Positions 4,895 to 13,415 are shown, numbered from the stretch's first letter. The stretch: 15,620 nt of DNA from Gammaproteobacteria bacterium (GCA_026706425.1 JAPOYW010000161.1:1-15620), one strand, 5' to 3'. Numbers and translations are program-made. The notes: generated from the sequence alone by a model not told the origin.

Positions 4895-6439
4895 ATGAAA
4901 CGGAAACTCCCAATAGGCATCCAGACCTTCCGCGAGATCCGCGACGAGCACCACTACTACGTCGACAAGACCGCCTTCGCGGCGAAACTCGTCGAGGAGG
5001 GCAAACACTACTTCCTTTCCCGTCCGCGACGCTTCGGCAAGAGCCTCTTCGTGGACACGCTGAAGGAACTCTTCGAAGGTAACGAGCCCCTTTTCCGTGG
5101 ATTGGATGTCCACAGCGATTGGGACTGGTCCGTTCGCTATCCGGTGGTGCGCTTGGATTTCGGCCTTGGAAGTTTCAACGACCCCGGCCAACTCCACTCG
5201 AGTGTCATGGCGCAGTTGGATGGAATGGAACGGCGTACGGGCGTGGAGGCGCGGTACGAAACCGGGCCGGAGCGGTTCGCCAACTTGGTCGCGGAACTGC
5301 ACCGCCTCGTCGGGCAGCGGGTCGTGGTACTGGTCGACGAGTACGACAAGCCGATTTTGGATGCGTTGGGAACGCCGGAGGTGGCGAGGGCGAATCGAGA
5401 CTATCTTGGCAACCTGTATTCGGTGGTCAAGGCCGCCGATGCCGACATCAAGCTCACGTTCTTCACCGGCGTCAGCAAGTTCTCGAAGGTCAGTCTGTTC
5501 TCGGGGTTGAACAACCTAGTCGACATTACCATCGACCCGGACTACGCGGAGCTCTGCGGCTACTCCGACCAAGACCTCGACTCTGTGTTTGCCGCCGAAC
5601 TCGAAGGTCTCGACCGGTTGGCCGTCCGCGACTGGTACAACGGCTATCACTGGCTGGGCGAGAGAAAAGTCTACAACCCGTTCGACATCCTGCTCTTGTT
5701 CCGCAACCGGCGTTTCGGTGCCTACTGGTTTGAGACGGGTACACCGACGTTCCTGATCGATACGCTCCGGGGCCGTCGGGTGCCGACGCCATCGCTTGAC
5801 GGAATGATGGGTACGGAGGAACTCCTTTCCACGTTCGACGTCGGCGACATCGCCACCGAGGCTCTCCTGTTCCAGACTGGCTATCTCACGATCCTGGAAG
5901 AGGGGCGCCTCGGCGACGAGCCGCTGTACCGCCTCGGCTACCCGAACCGGGAGGTTCGCCAGAGCCTGAACCGGAGCTTGTTGCGTAGCCTCGTACCGGA
6001 CCCGTCCGAGCAGCTTAGGCAGGGAATTGAACTGCGACGCCTGCTCGGGGCGAACGACTTCGATGGCTTGGAGACGCTGTTCCGGGCTTTGTTTGCCGCC
6101 ATCCCGTACCAGTGGCATGTCAACAACGACATCGCGAACTTCGAGGGCTACTACGCCAGCGTGTTCTACTCGCATTTCGCGGCAACGGGTTTGGATGTGA
6201 CGGTCGAGGACAGTAGCAGCCGAGGGCGTGTGGACATGGCGGTGCGATTCGAGGCCAACGTCTACCTGTTCGAGTTCAAGGTGGTCGAGCGTGCGGGCGA
6301 GGGTTCGGCCATATCGCAGTTGCGCGAGAGGGGCTATGCTGACAAGTACGCCCACTTGGGCGAACCGATCCACCTGATCGGCATAGAGTTCAGCAGGGAG
6401 AACCGCAATGTGGCGGGTTTTGTCGTCGAGAACGCTTGA
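4895..6439 (+). CDS. AAA-ATPase-like protein with C-terminal PD-(D/E)XK nuclease domain
   Basis: The 514-residue protein belongs to the widespread family that joins an AAA-ATPase-like domain to a PDDEXK_9 (DUF1703) domain. The N-terminus has IGIQTFREI and YYVDKT. A variant P-loop RPRRFGKS lies at residues 43-50 with Lys49. Walker B VVLVDEYDKPI follows, with Asp148 and Glu149. The C-terminal nuclease core has Asp447 in GRVDMAV and E460-F-K462, so the D...ExK set is complete. The role of the family is unsettled, and links to mobile elements and defence have been suggested. Length and motifs are full, so it is probably functional, in contrast to the decayed genes to its left. The ATG at 4895 has no clear Shine-Dalgarno. 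TAGAAT at 4831-4836 could be a -10 box, with no matching -35. Confidence 0.85.
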   Translation: MKRKLPIGIQTFREIRDEHHYYVDKTAFAAKLVEEGKHYFLSRPRRFGKSLFVDTLKELFEGNEPLFRGLDVHSDWDWSVRYPVVRLDFGLGSFNDPGQLHSSVMAQLDGMERRTGVEARYETGPERFANLVAELHRLVGQRVVVLVDEYDKPILDALGTPEVARANRDYLGNLYSVVKAADADIKLTFFTGVSKFSKVSLFSGLNNLVDITIDPDYAELCGYSDQDLDSVFAAELEGLDRLAVRDWYNGYHWLGERKVYNPFDILLLFRNRRFGAYWFETGTPTFLIDTLRGRRVPTPSLDGMMGTEELLSTFDVGDIATEALLFQTGYLTILEEGRLGDEPLYRLGYPNREVRQSLNRSLLRSLVPDPSEQLRQGIELRRLLGANDFDGLETLFRALFAAIPYQWHVNNDIANFEGYYASVFYSHFAATGLDVTVEDSSSRGRVDMAVRFEANVYLFEFKVVERAGEGSAISQLRERGYADKYAHLGEPIHLIGIEFSRENRNVAGFVVENA

Positions 6440-6481
6440 CGCTGGATTTGCCGGCAGCGGGGCCTTGAACCGCGCTAACCG

Positions 6482-6579
6482 TAGGGGTCGCCCTTGTGGC
6501 GGCCCGCATCGGTGGACCTTTGGCGGCCCGAGGACGGGCGACCACAACGCGCCCGCAAGGGCGCGCCGTCGCCCCCACG
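6482..6579. repeat. composite GC-rich hairpin repeat between the ATPase and sulfatase genes
   Basis: The right half is the best-preserved copy of the family. Outer arms GGGCGAC (6536-6542) and GTCGCCC (6568-6574) pair perfectly, as do inner arms CGCGCCC (6548-6554) and GGGCGCG (6559-6565) around GCAA. A left block GTAGGGGTCGCCC (6482-6493) carries GGTCGCCC, which can also pair with GGGCGACC at 6536-6543. The two edges are inverted (GTAGGGG and CCCCCACG), as expected for a small palindromic mobile unit. No direct target repeats were found by eye. Confidence 0.6.
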
Positions 6580-8030
6580 TGGCCGTCTTCGTTCTATTCG
6601 CGTTGCTGGCGGGCATGGCGGCGGCGGAAGAACGAACCACCAGGCCCAACGTCCTCTGGATCGACATCGACGACCAATCGCCGTGGTACTCGAGCTACGG
6701 GAACGACCTCGTCGAGACGCCCAACATCGACGCGCTGGCTCGGGAAGGCGTGCTCTTCGAGCGGGCGTATGCGCCGACGCCGATTTGCAGCCCGACCCGG
6801 TCGTCGTTTATTACCGGCAGCTACGCCATCCGGATCGGCGTACACGACCATCGCTCGGGGCGGGTTCCGGGAAACCAGATCCACCTGCCGGAAGGCGTGG
6901 TGACGGTTCCCGAACTGTTCCGGGCGGCAGGCTACGAGACCTACAACGCCAGCAAGGACGACTACAACTTCACCTACGACCGCTCGAAGCTCTACACGGT
7001 CGGCCCCACGCCGACGGAGATCCCGTCCTACAAGGGCCCGCAGGGCGGCGGGCACTGGCGCGACGTGTCGAGACCCTTCTTCGGGCAGAGGAAGGTGGCG
7101 GGCGGCAAGGGGGTCGCGAACATCGACGCCGAGGTCGCAGCCCTCGGATTGACACCGGTTCGTCCGGAGGAGGTTCGGGTACCCGCGCAGTATCCCGACA
7201 TCCCCGAGGTGCGGCGGCACGTCGCGAACCACTACAACTCGATGCTGCGAACCGACCACCAGGTCGGCAAGGTGGTGGCGGAACTGAAGGAGGACGGGCT
7301 CTGGGAGAACACCGTCATCATGCTCTACTCCGACCACGGTTCCGATCTGCCGCGCAGCAAGGAGTTCAACTACGACGAAGGCTTGCGGATTCCCTTCATC
7401 GTCGTGGCGCCCGGGATGACCGACGTGGTGAAACCGGGCACGCGCCGTGACGATCTCGTCAGCCTGATGGACATCGCCGCGACGTCGCTGGCGCTCGCCG
7501 GCCTCGACGTGCCCGCGTTCATGGACGCGAAGAACGTCTTCGATCCGGACTACCACCGCGACTACGTGTTCACCTCGACCGACCGTTCGGCGAACGTGAT
7601 CGACCGCGTGCGCTCGGTGGTGGGACCGCGCTTCCACTACATCAAGAACTTCCTGCTCGACCGGCCGCTCATCAACTGGGGCCACCGGGAGATGGTCGCC
7701 CTGGCGCGGAACCAGGAAGACAGCAGCTTCCTCGAAATCCGCCGATTGGCCGAAGCGGGGAAGCTGACGCCGGCCCAGGCCGCGCCGTACGGACCGCGCG
7801 TGGCGGAAGAGCTCTACGATCTTGAGAACGATCCCGACGAGGTGGTCAACCTGGCCGACGATGCCGAGTACGCCGCCGTGCTGGACGAGATGCGCCAGGC
7901 GTTGGCCGGCTGGATCGAGGATACCGACGACAAGGGCCAGTACCCGAGGTCCCAGGCGGCGATGGACGAGATCCGGGAGCTGTATCCCGCGGACTGGTTG
8001 CGCAGTCCCGAATTCCGCAGAGCAGACTGA
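6579..8030 (+). CDS. secreted sulfatase (formylglycine type)
   Basis: From GTG 6579 the protein has 483 residues. A short hydrophobic leader (AVFVLFALLAGMAAAEE, about residues 2-18) suggests export. The sulfatase core starts at NVLWIDIDDQ, with metal-binding Asp31 and Asp32. The motif CSPTRSS has Cys70, converted by a separate enzyme to formylglycine, the nucleophile that cleaves sulfate esters. SDHGSD at 251-256 supplies Asp252 and His253. The end, ELYDLENDPDEVVNLADD, is typical of the family. The frame is open upstream to ATG 6408, but that start overlaps the preceding gene and would translate through the hairpin repeat, so I prefer GTG 6579. This has no clear Shine-Dalgarno, and its leader lacks a basic start unless translation begins further upstream. 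The substrate is unknown. The receptor gene follows after 26 bases. Confidence 0.85.
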   Translation: MAVFVLFALLAGMAAAEERTTRPNVLWIDIDDQSPWYSSYGNDLVETPNIDALAREGVLFERAYAPTPICSPTRSSFITGSYAIRIGVHDHRSGRVPGNQIHLPEGVVTVPELFRAAGYETYNASKDDYNFTYDRSKLYTVGPTPTEIPSYKGPQGGGHWRDVSRPFFGQRKVAGGKGVANIDAEVAALGLTPVRPEEVRVPAQYPDIPEVRRHVANHYNSMLRTDHQVGKVVAELKEDGLWENTVIMLYSDHGSDLPRSKEFNYDEGLRIPFIVVAPGMTDVVKPGTRRDDLVSLMDIAATSLALAGLDVPAFMDAKNVFDPDYHRDYVFTSTDRSANVIDRVRSVVGPRFHYIKNFLLDRPLINWGHREMVALARNQEDSSFLEIRRLAEAGKLTPAQAAPYGPRVAEELYDLENDPDEVVNLADDAEYAAVLDEMRQALAGWIEDTDDKGQYPRSQAAMDEIRELYPADWLRSPEFRRAD

Positions 8031-8056
8031 CGCCGAACGGGCCCGTCCCGCTGCAC

Positions 8057-10225
8057 GTGAGCCTGCAACTGGATTGGTGTCAGCGCGCGGTCGCTTTGTC
8101 ACTCTCCTTTGCGGCATTGGTGTTCGCCGCCCGCGGCTGGAGTGCGCAGAACCCGCCGACGGAAGCCGACAACAGCCGGCTGCTTGAGGTCGTCGTTACG
8201 ACCGCCACCAAGAAGAGCGAGGCCCAGGCTGCCCAGGACGTGCCGGTGGCCATGAGCGTGCTCGGCGGCGACGAACTCGCGGTCCGCCGCGTCACCGATC
8301 TCGAGGACTTGAGCTACGCCATGCCCAACGTGGCGCTCGACGGCATCGGCACCGGCAAGGGCATCGCCAACTTCTCCATCCGCGGGATCGGCGTCGCCGG
8401 CTCCATCCCCTCCATCGACCCCACCGTTGGCGTGTTCGTCGACGGCGTGTATCTCGGCGTCAGCTACGGCGTCATCATGGACATGATGGACCTGGAGGCC
8501 GTCGAGGTCCTGCGCGGTCCCCAGGGGCTGCTGTTCGGCCGCAACGTCACCGGCGGCGCCGTGCTGTTCCGGTCGAAGCGCCCGAGCGGTGAAACGTCGG
8601 CACAAATCGCCGCCCGCGTCGAGACGGGCTTGGACAAACGCCTCGCGGGGAGCGTCGAGACGTCGTTCGCGGATGGCAGGCTCGGTGCGCGGTTGTCCGC
8701 GAGCTATCGGGACGACGACGGCTGGTTCGAGAACGATGCGCCGGGCGGCGGTGCGGTGGGCGCCGAGTCCACCTGGGTGCTCCGACCGGTGGTGACCTGG
8801 CGACCCGCAACGCAGTGGGACGTCACGGCGATCTACGAGCGGGGCGACTCGGACGGTGACGGGCCGCCGACCCAGAACCGTTTCCGATTCAGCGGGTTCG
8901 ACTTCGTCAACGACGAGACCGGGTTTTCGAAGGTCGAGTGGCAGCACCTGGTCGTCGAAGCGAACCGGCGGGTGGCGCTCGGCGACGGTCGGATCACCAA
9001 CGTCGCCGGCTGGCGGGAGGTCTGGCACCAGTCGCTGGCCGACATCGACGCCACGACCGAGCCGGTCTTCCACCTGTTCGCGTTCACGGAGCAGCGACAG
9101 GTGAGCAACGAACTGCGCTATTCGGGCTGGCTGCGCCCGGGTTGGGAGGCGACGCTCGGCGTCTACATCTTCAGCCAGGACATCCTCTACCGGGAACGGC
9201 GGGTCATACGTGCCACGTGGGGGCCCTCGTTCGGCGGCGACTTGGAGCACGTCACCGGCGGCGTGTTCCTGAACAACGACATCGACCTTGGCGAGCGTTG
9301 GACGCTGACGCTGGGGGCGCGGCGCACGTTCGAGGAGAAGGACGTCGAAGTTGCCACCCCGGGCAAGTCCGTTTGCGATGCGGTGACACACCGCTGCGAG
9401 TACGACTTTGTGGATGGAGACTCGTGGCGCAACGTCACCCCCAAGGTCGCCCTGCAGGTTTGGCCGGATCGGCGGACGCTGCTCTACGGGCAATACACCA
9501 AGGGTTTCCGGAGCGGCGGCTACAACCTGCGCAACACCTCGCCGGTCGCGCCCCCGGGACCCTTCGACGAGGAGGAGCAGGACTCCTTCGAGGTGGGTAT
9601 GAAGTCGGAGTTCGCCGAGGGCAGCGTGCGTCTGAACCTCGCCGCGTTCCACAACCGCCTCTACGGACTGCAGCGCCAGGTCACCCGCGCCGACGTGGCG
9701 ACCGGCGGCGTGCAGATCACGGCCAACACCGCCGACGCGACCATCGCGGGCGTCGAAGCGGATGCGGTCGCTGTGCTGGGCGACGCCTGGACCTTGGGCG
9801 CGTTCATCGGCTACGCGGACGGTGCGTACGACGCCGTGCGCTACGACCTGAACCGGGACGGCACCACGGTCGGCGACGAAGACCTGGACCTGCCTCGTCT
9901 CGCCAACCTCACCTACGGTCTGGACGCGCGGTATGCCCGCCGGTTCGCGGGGCTCGGCCGGCTGTCCGTCCGCCTCGCGCTCGCCCATCGCGACGACAGC
10001 GAAATCTCGGTGGACAACTCCGGCGTACTGGACGGCGGCGACATCCTGGATGCGAGCATCGCCTTCTCGCCGTCCGATTCACTGACGTTCACGCTGTACG
10101 GCAGGAACCTCCTCAACGAAGTCCTGCGACGCAGCGACTTCGACCTGACCGGGCTCGTGGACTCGACGTACTCGCCGTTGAAGGAAGGGAGAATCATCGG
10201 CTTCGAGGTGCGGGGCAGGCTGTAA
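8057..10225 (+). CDS. TonB-dependent outer-membrane receptor
   Basis: The 722-residue protein starts at GTG 8057 and has a signal peptide (hydrophobic ALSLSFAALVFAA, then ARGWSAQ). A TonB-box-like LLEVVVTTATKK follows near residue 42. The plug domain includes DVPVAMSVL, FSIRGIGV, DPTVGVFVDGVYLG and VEVLRGPQGLLFGRNVTGGA. The rest is a beta-barrel with TLLYGQYTKGFRSGGYN and YGRNLLNE near the end. These receptors import large or scarce molecules with energy from TonB. No SusD-like partner is present, which fits a proteobacterium. The sulfatase 26 bases upstream implies a sulfated ligand or a product of sulfatase action. The protein ends EVRGRL, without the usual final aromatic residue, which is slightly unusual. 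Confidence 0.9.
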   Translation: MSLQLDWCQRAVALSLSFAALVFAARGWSAQNPPTEADNSRLLEVVVTTATKKSEAQAAQDVPVAMSVLGGDELAVRRVTDLEDLSYAMPNVALDGIGTGKGIANFSIRGIGVAGSIPSIDPTVGVFVDGVYLGVSYGVIMDMMDLEAVEVLRGPQGLLFGRNVTGGAVLFRSKRPSGETSAQIAARVETGLDKRLAGSVETSFADGRLGARLSASYRDDDGWFENDAPGGGAVGAESTWVLRPVVTWRPATQWDVTAIYERGDSDGDGPPTQNRFRFSGFDFVNDETGFSKVEWQHLVVEANRRVALGDGRITNVAGWREVWHQSLADIDATTEPVFHLFAFTEQRQVSNELRYSGWLRPGWEATLGVYIFSQDILYRERRVIRATWGPSFGGDLEHVTGGVFLNNDIDLGERWTLTLGARRTFEEKDVEVATPGKSVCDAVTHRCEYDFVDGDSWRNVTPKVALQVWPDRRTLLYGQYTKGFRSGGYNLRNTSPVAPPGPFDEEEQDSFEVGMKSEFAEGSVRLNLAAFHNRLYGLQRQVTRADVATGGVQITANTADATIAGVEADAVAVLGDAWTLGAFIGYADGAYDAVRYDLNRDGTTVGDEDLDLPRLANLTYGLDARYARRFAGLGRLSVRLALAHRDDSEISVDNSGVLDGGDILDASIAFSPSDSLTFTLYGRNLLNEVLRRSDFDLTGLVDSTYSPLKEGRIIGFEVRGRL

Positions 10226-10309
10226 TCCACCGATCCACGGAATCGGCTCAACTGTTACGGCGAGACGCGCTCAAGTACGCTTCTAGGTCCCGACGCTTGT
10301 TGATCTGCC

Positions 10310-10882
10310 ATGGCCGAACCCTCCGTCAAAGAAGCCCAGGATCTGATGGATCGCGCCTGGCGTACTCGCTACCGCGCGTTCCAGCAGCGGCCCGACTCCG
10401 AGGAGGATCTGCAACGCGTCATCGCAAGCGTGCACGCGGACCTCGAGAAAGCCGTGGCAATCTGCCGTGACGTGGGCGCCAAGCGCGAGTTGTCCATGGC
10501 CCTCGGCAAGCTCGGCCATGTCGTCGAGGATGCCGAAGCCAAGCTGGCCTGCTACACGGAGGCGGTAGCCGCGGCACGGGATTGCGGCGATGCCCTGCAG
10601 ATCGCCCACTCGGTTAGACACTTGGGCGACGTGCATCGGAATGCCAAGCGTCGGGCAGAGGCCAAGGGTTGCTACGACGAGGCACTGGACCTGTACCGCA
10701 GCAAGGCGGCACCGACACTCGATATCGCCAACGCCGTGCGACCGATGGCGATCCTCAAGGCGGATCTCGGCGAGCGCAAAGAAGCGCTGGCACTGTGGCG
10801 CGAGGCCAGGGAACTCTACGCGACTGTGGACATCGCCGAAGGTGTCGAAGAAGCGGATCGCTGGATCGAACGGCTGACCTAG
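10310..10882 (+). CDS. TPR-repeat protein
   Basis: The 190-residue, almost wholly helical protein has about three TPR units: near residues 60-92 (SMALGKLGHVVEDAEAKLAC), 95-132 (SVRHLGDVHRNAKRRAEAK, then CYDEALDLY) and 140-175 (ANAVRPMAILKADLGERKEA, then LALWREARELY). TPR arrays bind other proteins. The N-terminus (MAEPSVKEAQDLMDRAW) has no signal peptide, so it is probably cytoplasmic. No clear Shine-Dalgarno precedes ATG 10310. It follows the receptor gene after 84 bases and may be co-transcribed. It converges with the minus-strand coiled-coil pair, the stops being only 4 bases apart. Its partner is unknown. Confidence 0.75.
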   Translation: MAEPSVKEAQDLMDRAWRTRYRAFQQRPDSEEDLQRVIASVHADLEKAVAICRDVGAKRELSMALGKLGHVVEDAEAKLACYTEAVAAARDCGDALQIAHSVRHLGDVHRNAKRRAEAKGCYDEALDLYRSKAAPTLDIANAVRPMAILKADLGERKEALALWREARELYATVDIAEGVEEADRWIERLT

Positions 10883-10886
10883 CCGG

Positions 10887-11201
10887 TCACTCGACAGGCG
10901 CGTTCGGCAACGCATCCAGACGCCCGCGCATCTCGCCACGGAACTCCGACAGTTCCCGCGCCAGGCTTTGGTGGTCCTTGGCCAGGTCCTCGACCTTCGC
11001 TTCGAGCTTGTCGAACCTTGTGTCGACCCGTTCGAATCTCGCGTCCATGTCGGCCACGACCTTGTCGAACCTGGCGTCGACCTTGTCGAAGCGAGCATCG
11101 ACCCCTTCGAACCGCCGGTTGAAGACCTGCCAAAGGAACACGCCCATCGCGACGAATCCGGTGATCTGCGTGATGCCTAGAGCGACTGCCTCTAAACCCA
11201 T
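10887..11201 (-). CDS. small membrane-anchored coiled-coil protein, long copy
   Basis: The 104-residue protein starts at ATG 11201 with AAGGAG just upstream. It has one hydrophobic segment (about residues 4-27: EAVALGITQITGFVAMGVFL). Heptad repeats of the VDARFDK type follow, then LEAKVEDLAKDHQSLAREL and EFRGEMRGRLDALPNAPVE. It should be a membrane-tethered coiled-coil oligomer. The repeats recall Bdr-like and phage XhlA-like small proteins, but that resemblance is general. An upstream extension of the frame into the other copy is ignored because homology and the Shine-Dalgarno fix the start. Compared with the short copy it has 18 extra residues (VVADMDARFERVDTRFDK). Function unknown. Confidence 0.75.
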   Translation of the reverse strand: MGLEAVALGITQITGFVAMGVFLWQVFNRRFEGVDARFDKVDARFDKVVADMDARFERVDTRFDKLEAKVEDLAKDHQSLARELSEFRGEMRGRLDALPNAPVE

Positions 11202-11223
11202 GACTACTACTCCTTGGGTTTGG

Positions 11224-11484
11224 TTACTCGACGGGCGCTTTCGGCAAGGCGTCCAGGCGCCCGCGCATCTCGCCACGGAACTCCGACAGTTCCCGCGCCA
11301 GGCTCTGGTGGTCCTTGGCCAGGTCTTCGACCTTCGCCTCAAGCTTGTCGAACCGGGCGTCGACCTGATCGAAACGTGCATCGACCCCTTCGAACCGCCG
11401 GTTGAAGACCTGCCAAAGGAACACGCCCATTGCGACGACTGCGGTGATCTGCGTGATGCCTAGAGCGACTGCCTCTAAACCCAT
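11224..11484 (-). CDS. small membrane-anchored coiled-coil protein, short copy
   Basis: The 86-residue protein is the upstream gene of the tandem pair. It starts at ATG 11484, with AGGGAG suitably spaced before it. It has the hydrophobic segment EAVALGITQITAVVAMGVFL, then FEGVDARFDQVDARFDK and the shared tail ending LPKAPVE. It differs from the long copy at a few residues (AVV for GFV, Q for K, K for N) and lacks 18 residues. The 22-base gap between the genes suggests one transcript read leftward. The two products could form mixed coiled coils. Function unknown. Confidence 0.75.
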   Translation of the reverse strand: MGLEAVALGITQITAVVAMGVFLWQVFNRRFEGVDARFDQVDARFDKLEAKVEDLAKDHQSLARELSEFRGEMRGRLDALPKAPVE

Positions 11485-11800
11485 GACTACTACTCCCTGC
11501 GTTGATCAAGACGGTTTGCGCGTTAGGTAGCGCGAGCGTCGGCAACCGTCGTGACGCGGGTGGTTTTGAAGTCGTCTTACCATACACGAATTCGTCGTTA
11601 CCGCGACGGGAATGGTCAACGGCGCGCAACTCGTCGCTTGCCACACACGCCGTTGATTGTCCCGTCGGGGGCCTGGTGGCGATACGGGCGATTGCCCAAT
11701 CCAGCGTAGGAGTTGGCCGGCAATTTGTGTGAGACTTCGTCGACCGCCCACGTGGGAACCCGGTACGTCTGCCGGGTCGCGGGGTCGCGGTGGAGTTCGA
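11485..11800. other. divergent intergenic region without a recognised gene
   Basis: This 316-base space separates the leftward coiled-coil pair from the rightward ankyrin gene, so it should hold promoters for both. On the minus strand TATGGT near 11580 is a weak -10 candidate without a good -35. No hairpin of the dispersed family, RNA gene or convincing small ORF was seen. Open frames here do not look like protein. Confidence 0.4.
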
Positions 11801-12871
11801 GTGCCTTTCCGCCTCTATAGCCACGAGATCGCGTTCCACACGCCCTACCTGGCCAAGCTCGCCGAGGAAGCGGCCGAGGGTTTCGCGGAGGCGCGTGGCC
11901 GGTTTGAACGGATTCCTCGCTTTGCCGATCTCGATCCGGCCCGCGGGTCCCTCGTGGAGGCGCTGGAAGTCAGCGCGATCGAACACGGCTTCGAAAACTG
12001 GGGCGAGATGGAGACCCGCCTACGGGATGTGCGCGCCGGGAGAGTCGAAGAACGTTCGATCGATTTCTTCCACGCGGTCGAGGGTGCCGACCTCGACGCG
12101 GTTGCGGGACACTTGGATGCCGAGCCGGAACTCGTCAACGCGGTGGCGTCGACCCAGAAATCCGCGCTGCACAGCGTGGGCTCCGCCGAGATGGCCGAAC
12201 TGCTGCTCGAACGGGGGGCCGACCCCCGCATCGAGACCATGCTGTCCGGCGGAACCGCGTTGCTGCACGCGATCATCTGGGGCTGGCCGGATGTCGCCGC
12301 CGTTATCGCTGCGGCGGATCGGGCACCGTACAACCTGCGCGTAGCAGCGGGGCTGAACGACCTGGACGCCATCGAAGACGCGTTCGACGCGAATGGCGCA
12401 CTGACCGACGCCGCGAAGGCGAAACGGGCGTATTACCGTCCGAACTACGGCTGGTTCCCTTGGGAGTCTAGCGACGATGCCCAGGAGGTCCTCGACGAAG
12501 CGCTCATCCTGGCCGCCACGAACGGCCACTTGGAAGCGGCCCGGTTGCTCGTTGCCAAGGGTGCCCGGATCGAGGGTCGGGCGTACGAAACGACGCCGCT
12601 ACTCCGGGCGACCTTCCGCAACCGCATCGAGATGGTGGACTGGCTGCTGAATCAAGGCGCCGATCCCAACGCGACCGGCTGGCTGGGTGGCCATGCCAAA
12701 GGTGTGACCGCCCTCCATTTGGCGGCCGCGGACGGTCTCGATGAGGTCATCGGGCGGCTAAGAAAGGGCGGTGCGGACGCGTCGATCCAGGACGATCTGT
12801 ACCACGGCACGCCGGCGGGCTGGGCGCGCTTCTACGGGCATCCGGAACTGGCCGAACGATTGACTCCGTAG
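11801..12871 (+). CDS. ankyrin-repeat protein
   Basis: From GTG 11801 the protein has 356 residues. The N-terminus (MPFRLYSHEIAFH, then LAEEAAEGFAEARGRFERIP and VSAIEHGFENWGEMETRL) resembles the helical leader found before ankyrin repeats in many bacterial proteins. Repeats are visible at about 130-150 (SALHSVGSAEMAELLLERGAD), 230-255 (DEALILAATNGHLEAARLLV), 265-290 (TPLLRATFRNRIEMVDWLL, then NQGADPN) and 300-330 (VTALHLAAADGLDEVIGRL), with a last partial one (TPAGWARFYGHPELAERL). The frame is open upstream to ATG 11657, but that part is Arg- and Pro-rich and lacks family features. GGTGGAG (11789-11795) supports GTG 11801. There is no signal peptide. It is a protein-binding scaffold, probably cytoplasmic, with unknown partner. 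Confidence 0.75.
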   Translation: MPFRLYSHEIAFHTPYLAKLAEEAAEGFAEARGRFERIPRFADLDPARGSLVEALEVSAIEHGFENWGEMETRLRDVRAGRVEERSIDFFHAVEGADLDAVAGHLDAEPELVNAVASTQKSALHSVGSAEMAELLLERGADPRIETMLSGGTALLHAIIWGWPDVAAVIAAADRAPYNLRVAAGLNDLDAIEDAFDANGALTDAAKAKRAYYRPNYGWFPWESSDDAQEVLDEALILAATNGHLEAARLLVAKGARIEGRAYETTPLLRATFRNRIEMVDWLLNQGADPNATGWLGGHAKGVTALHLAAADGLDEVIGRLRKGGADASIQDDLYHGTPAGWARFYGHPELAERLTP

Positions 12872-13046
12872 GGTCGACGCTATCGTGCTGCTAGGGTACG
12901 CCGTCACCCGCGCGGATTCCGGATGGCGTGGTCCGGTGTCGTCAGACGGTACTGCGGGACTTCGAATAACGGCACCCGGGCGAAACCGATTGCGAGTCCC
13001 GTGGACCGCGACGAGCCTAGCGGCTTTCCTGCACACCAACACCGCC

Positions 13047-13415
13047 ATGGCTGCCCCACGGGACAAACGCCGATCCGCACGACTTTTGGTGCTCGCGGTT
13101 GTAATTGTCGCTCTCAGCGCCTGTACTTCCGTGACCGAGATCCAGATCCACAATGCGTCGAAGCTGGACTTCGCCGATATCGAAGTGGCCGGCGAATCGT
13201 TCGGCGAACTGGCGGCGGGTGCCACGGGCGAGTACCGTTCGGTCACGCTTCGCGGCCGGTACGCGGCGCTATCCTTCACGGTCGACGGCACTGGGGTAAC
13301 GGGCCAGGCTCTGAGGTTCGGGGCCCCGCGCTTTACTGGGCGCATCGATGTCGTCGACCTCGCCAAGGGTTGGCTCGACATCGAGGTCGTCCGGGATCGC
13401 GATGAGCCGGGATAA
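13047..13415 (+). CDS. small lipoprotein of unknown function
   Basis: From ATG 13047 the 122-residue protein has a basic start (PRDKRRSAR), a hydrophobic stretch LLVLAVVIVALSA and the lipobox LSAC with Cys26. Thr follows the Cys rather than Asp, which favours the outer membrane in Proteobacteria. The mature part has IQIHNASKLDFADIEVAGES, FGELAAGATGEYRSV and RYAALSFTVDG, a beta-rich pattern of small periplasmic lipoproteins with no assigned role. The frame is open back to ATG 12885, but that would bury the signal peptide. The next gene starts 16 bases downstream, so the two are probably one operon. Confidence 0.7.
   Translation: MAAPRDKRRSARLLVLAVVIVALSACTSVTEIQIHNASKLDFADIEVAGESFGELAAGATGEYRSVTLRGRYAALSFTVDGTGVTGQALRFGAPRFTGRIDVVDLAKGWLDIEVVRDRDEPG

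Larger units (their letters stand above)
10885..11496. repeat. tandem duplication of a small gene with its ribosome binding site
   Basis: Unit 10885-11213 (329 bases) and unit 11222-11496 (275 bases) are near-identical in tandem. They differ by single bases and by a 54-base insertion or deletion in the coiled-coil part. Each unit contains one complete gene, and the shared part includes the Shine-Dalgarno region. Only 8 bases separate the units. Confidence 0.85.

Noticed and set aside
6408..6578. Sulfatase starting at ATG 6408
   Set aside because: The extra 57 residues overlap the ATPase gene end and translate the hairpin repeat. The hydrophobic leader starts only at 6579. A start somewhat upstream cannot be fully excluded.
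10230..10246. Terminator after the TonB receptor gene
   Set aside because: CCGAT and ATCGG give only a 5-bp stem with a poor loop and no T-run.
8938..10470. Second long plus-strand frame inside the receptor gene
   Set aside because: It is a shadow frame rich in Arg, Gly and Ala. The receptor reading frame carries all the recognisable motifs.
11339..11986. Minus-strand open frame of 215 residues across the coiled-coil and ankyrin genes
   Set aside because: It is out of frame with the coiled-coil proteins and opposite the ankyrin gene, and shows no family pattern.
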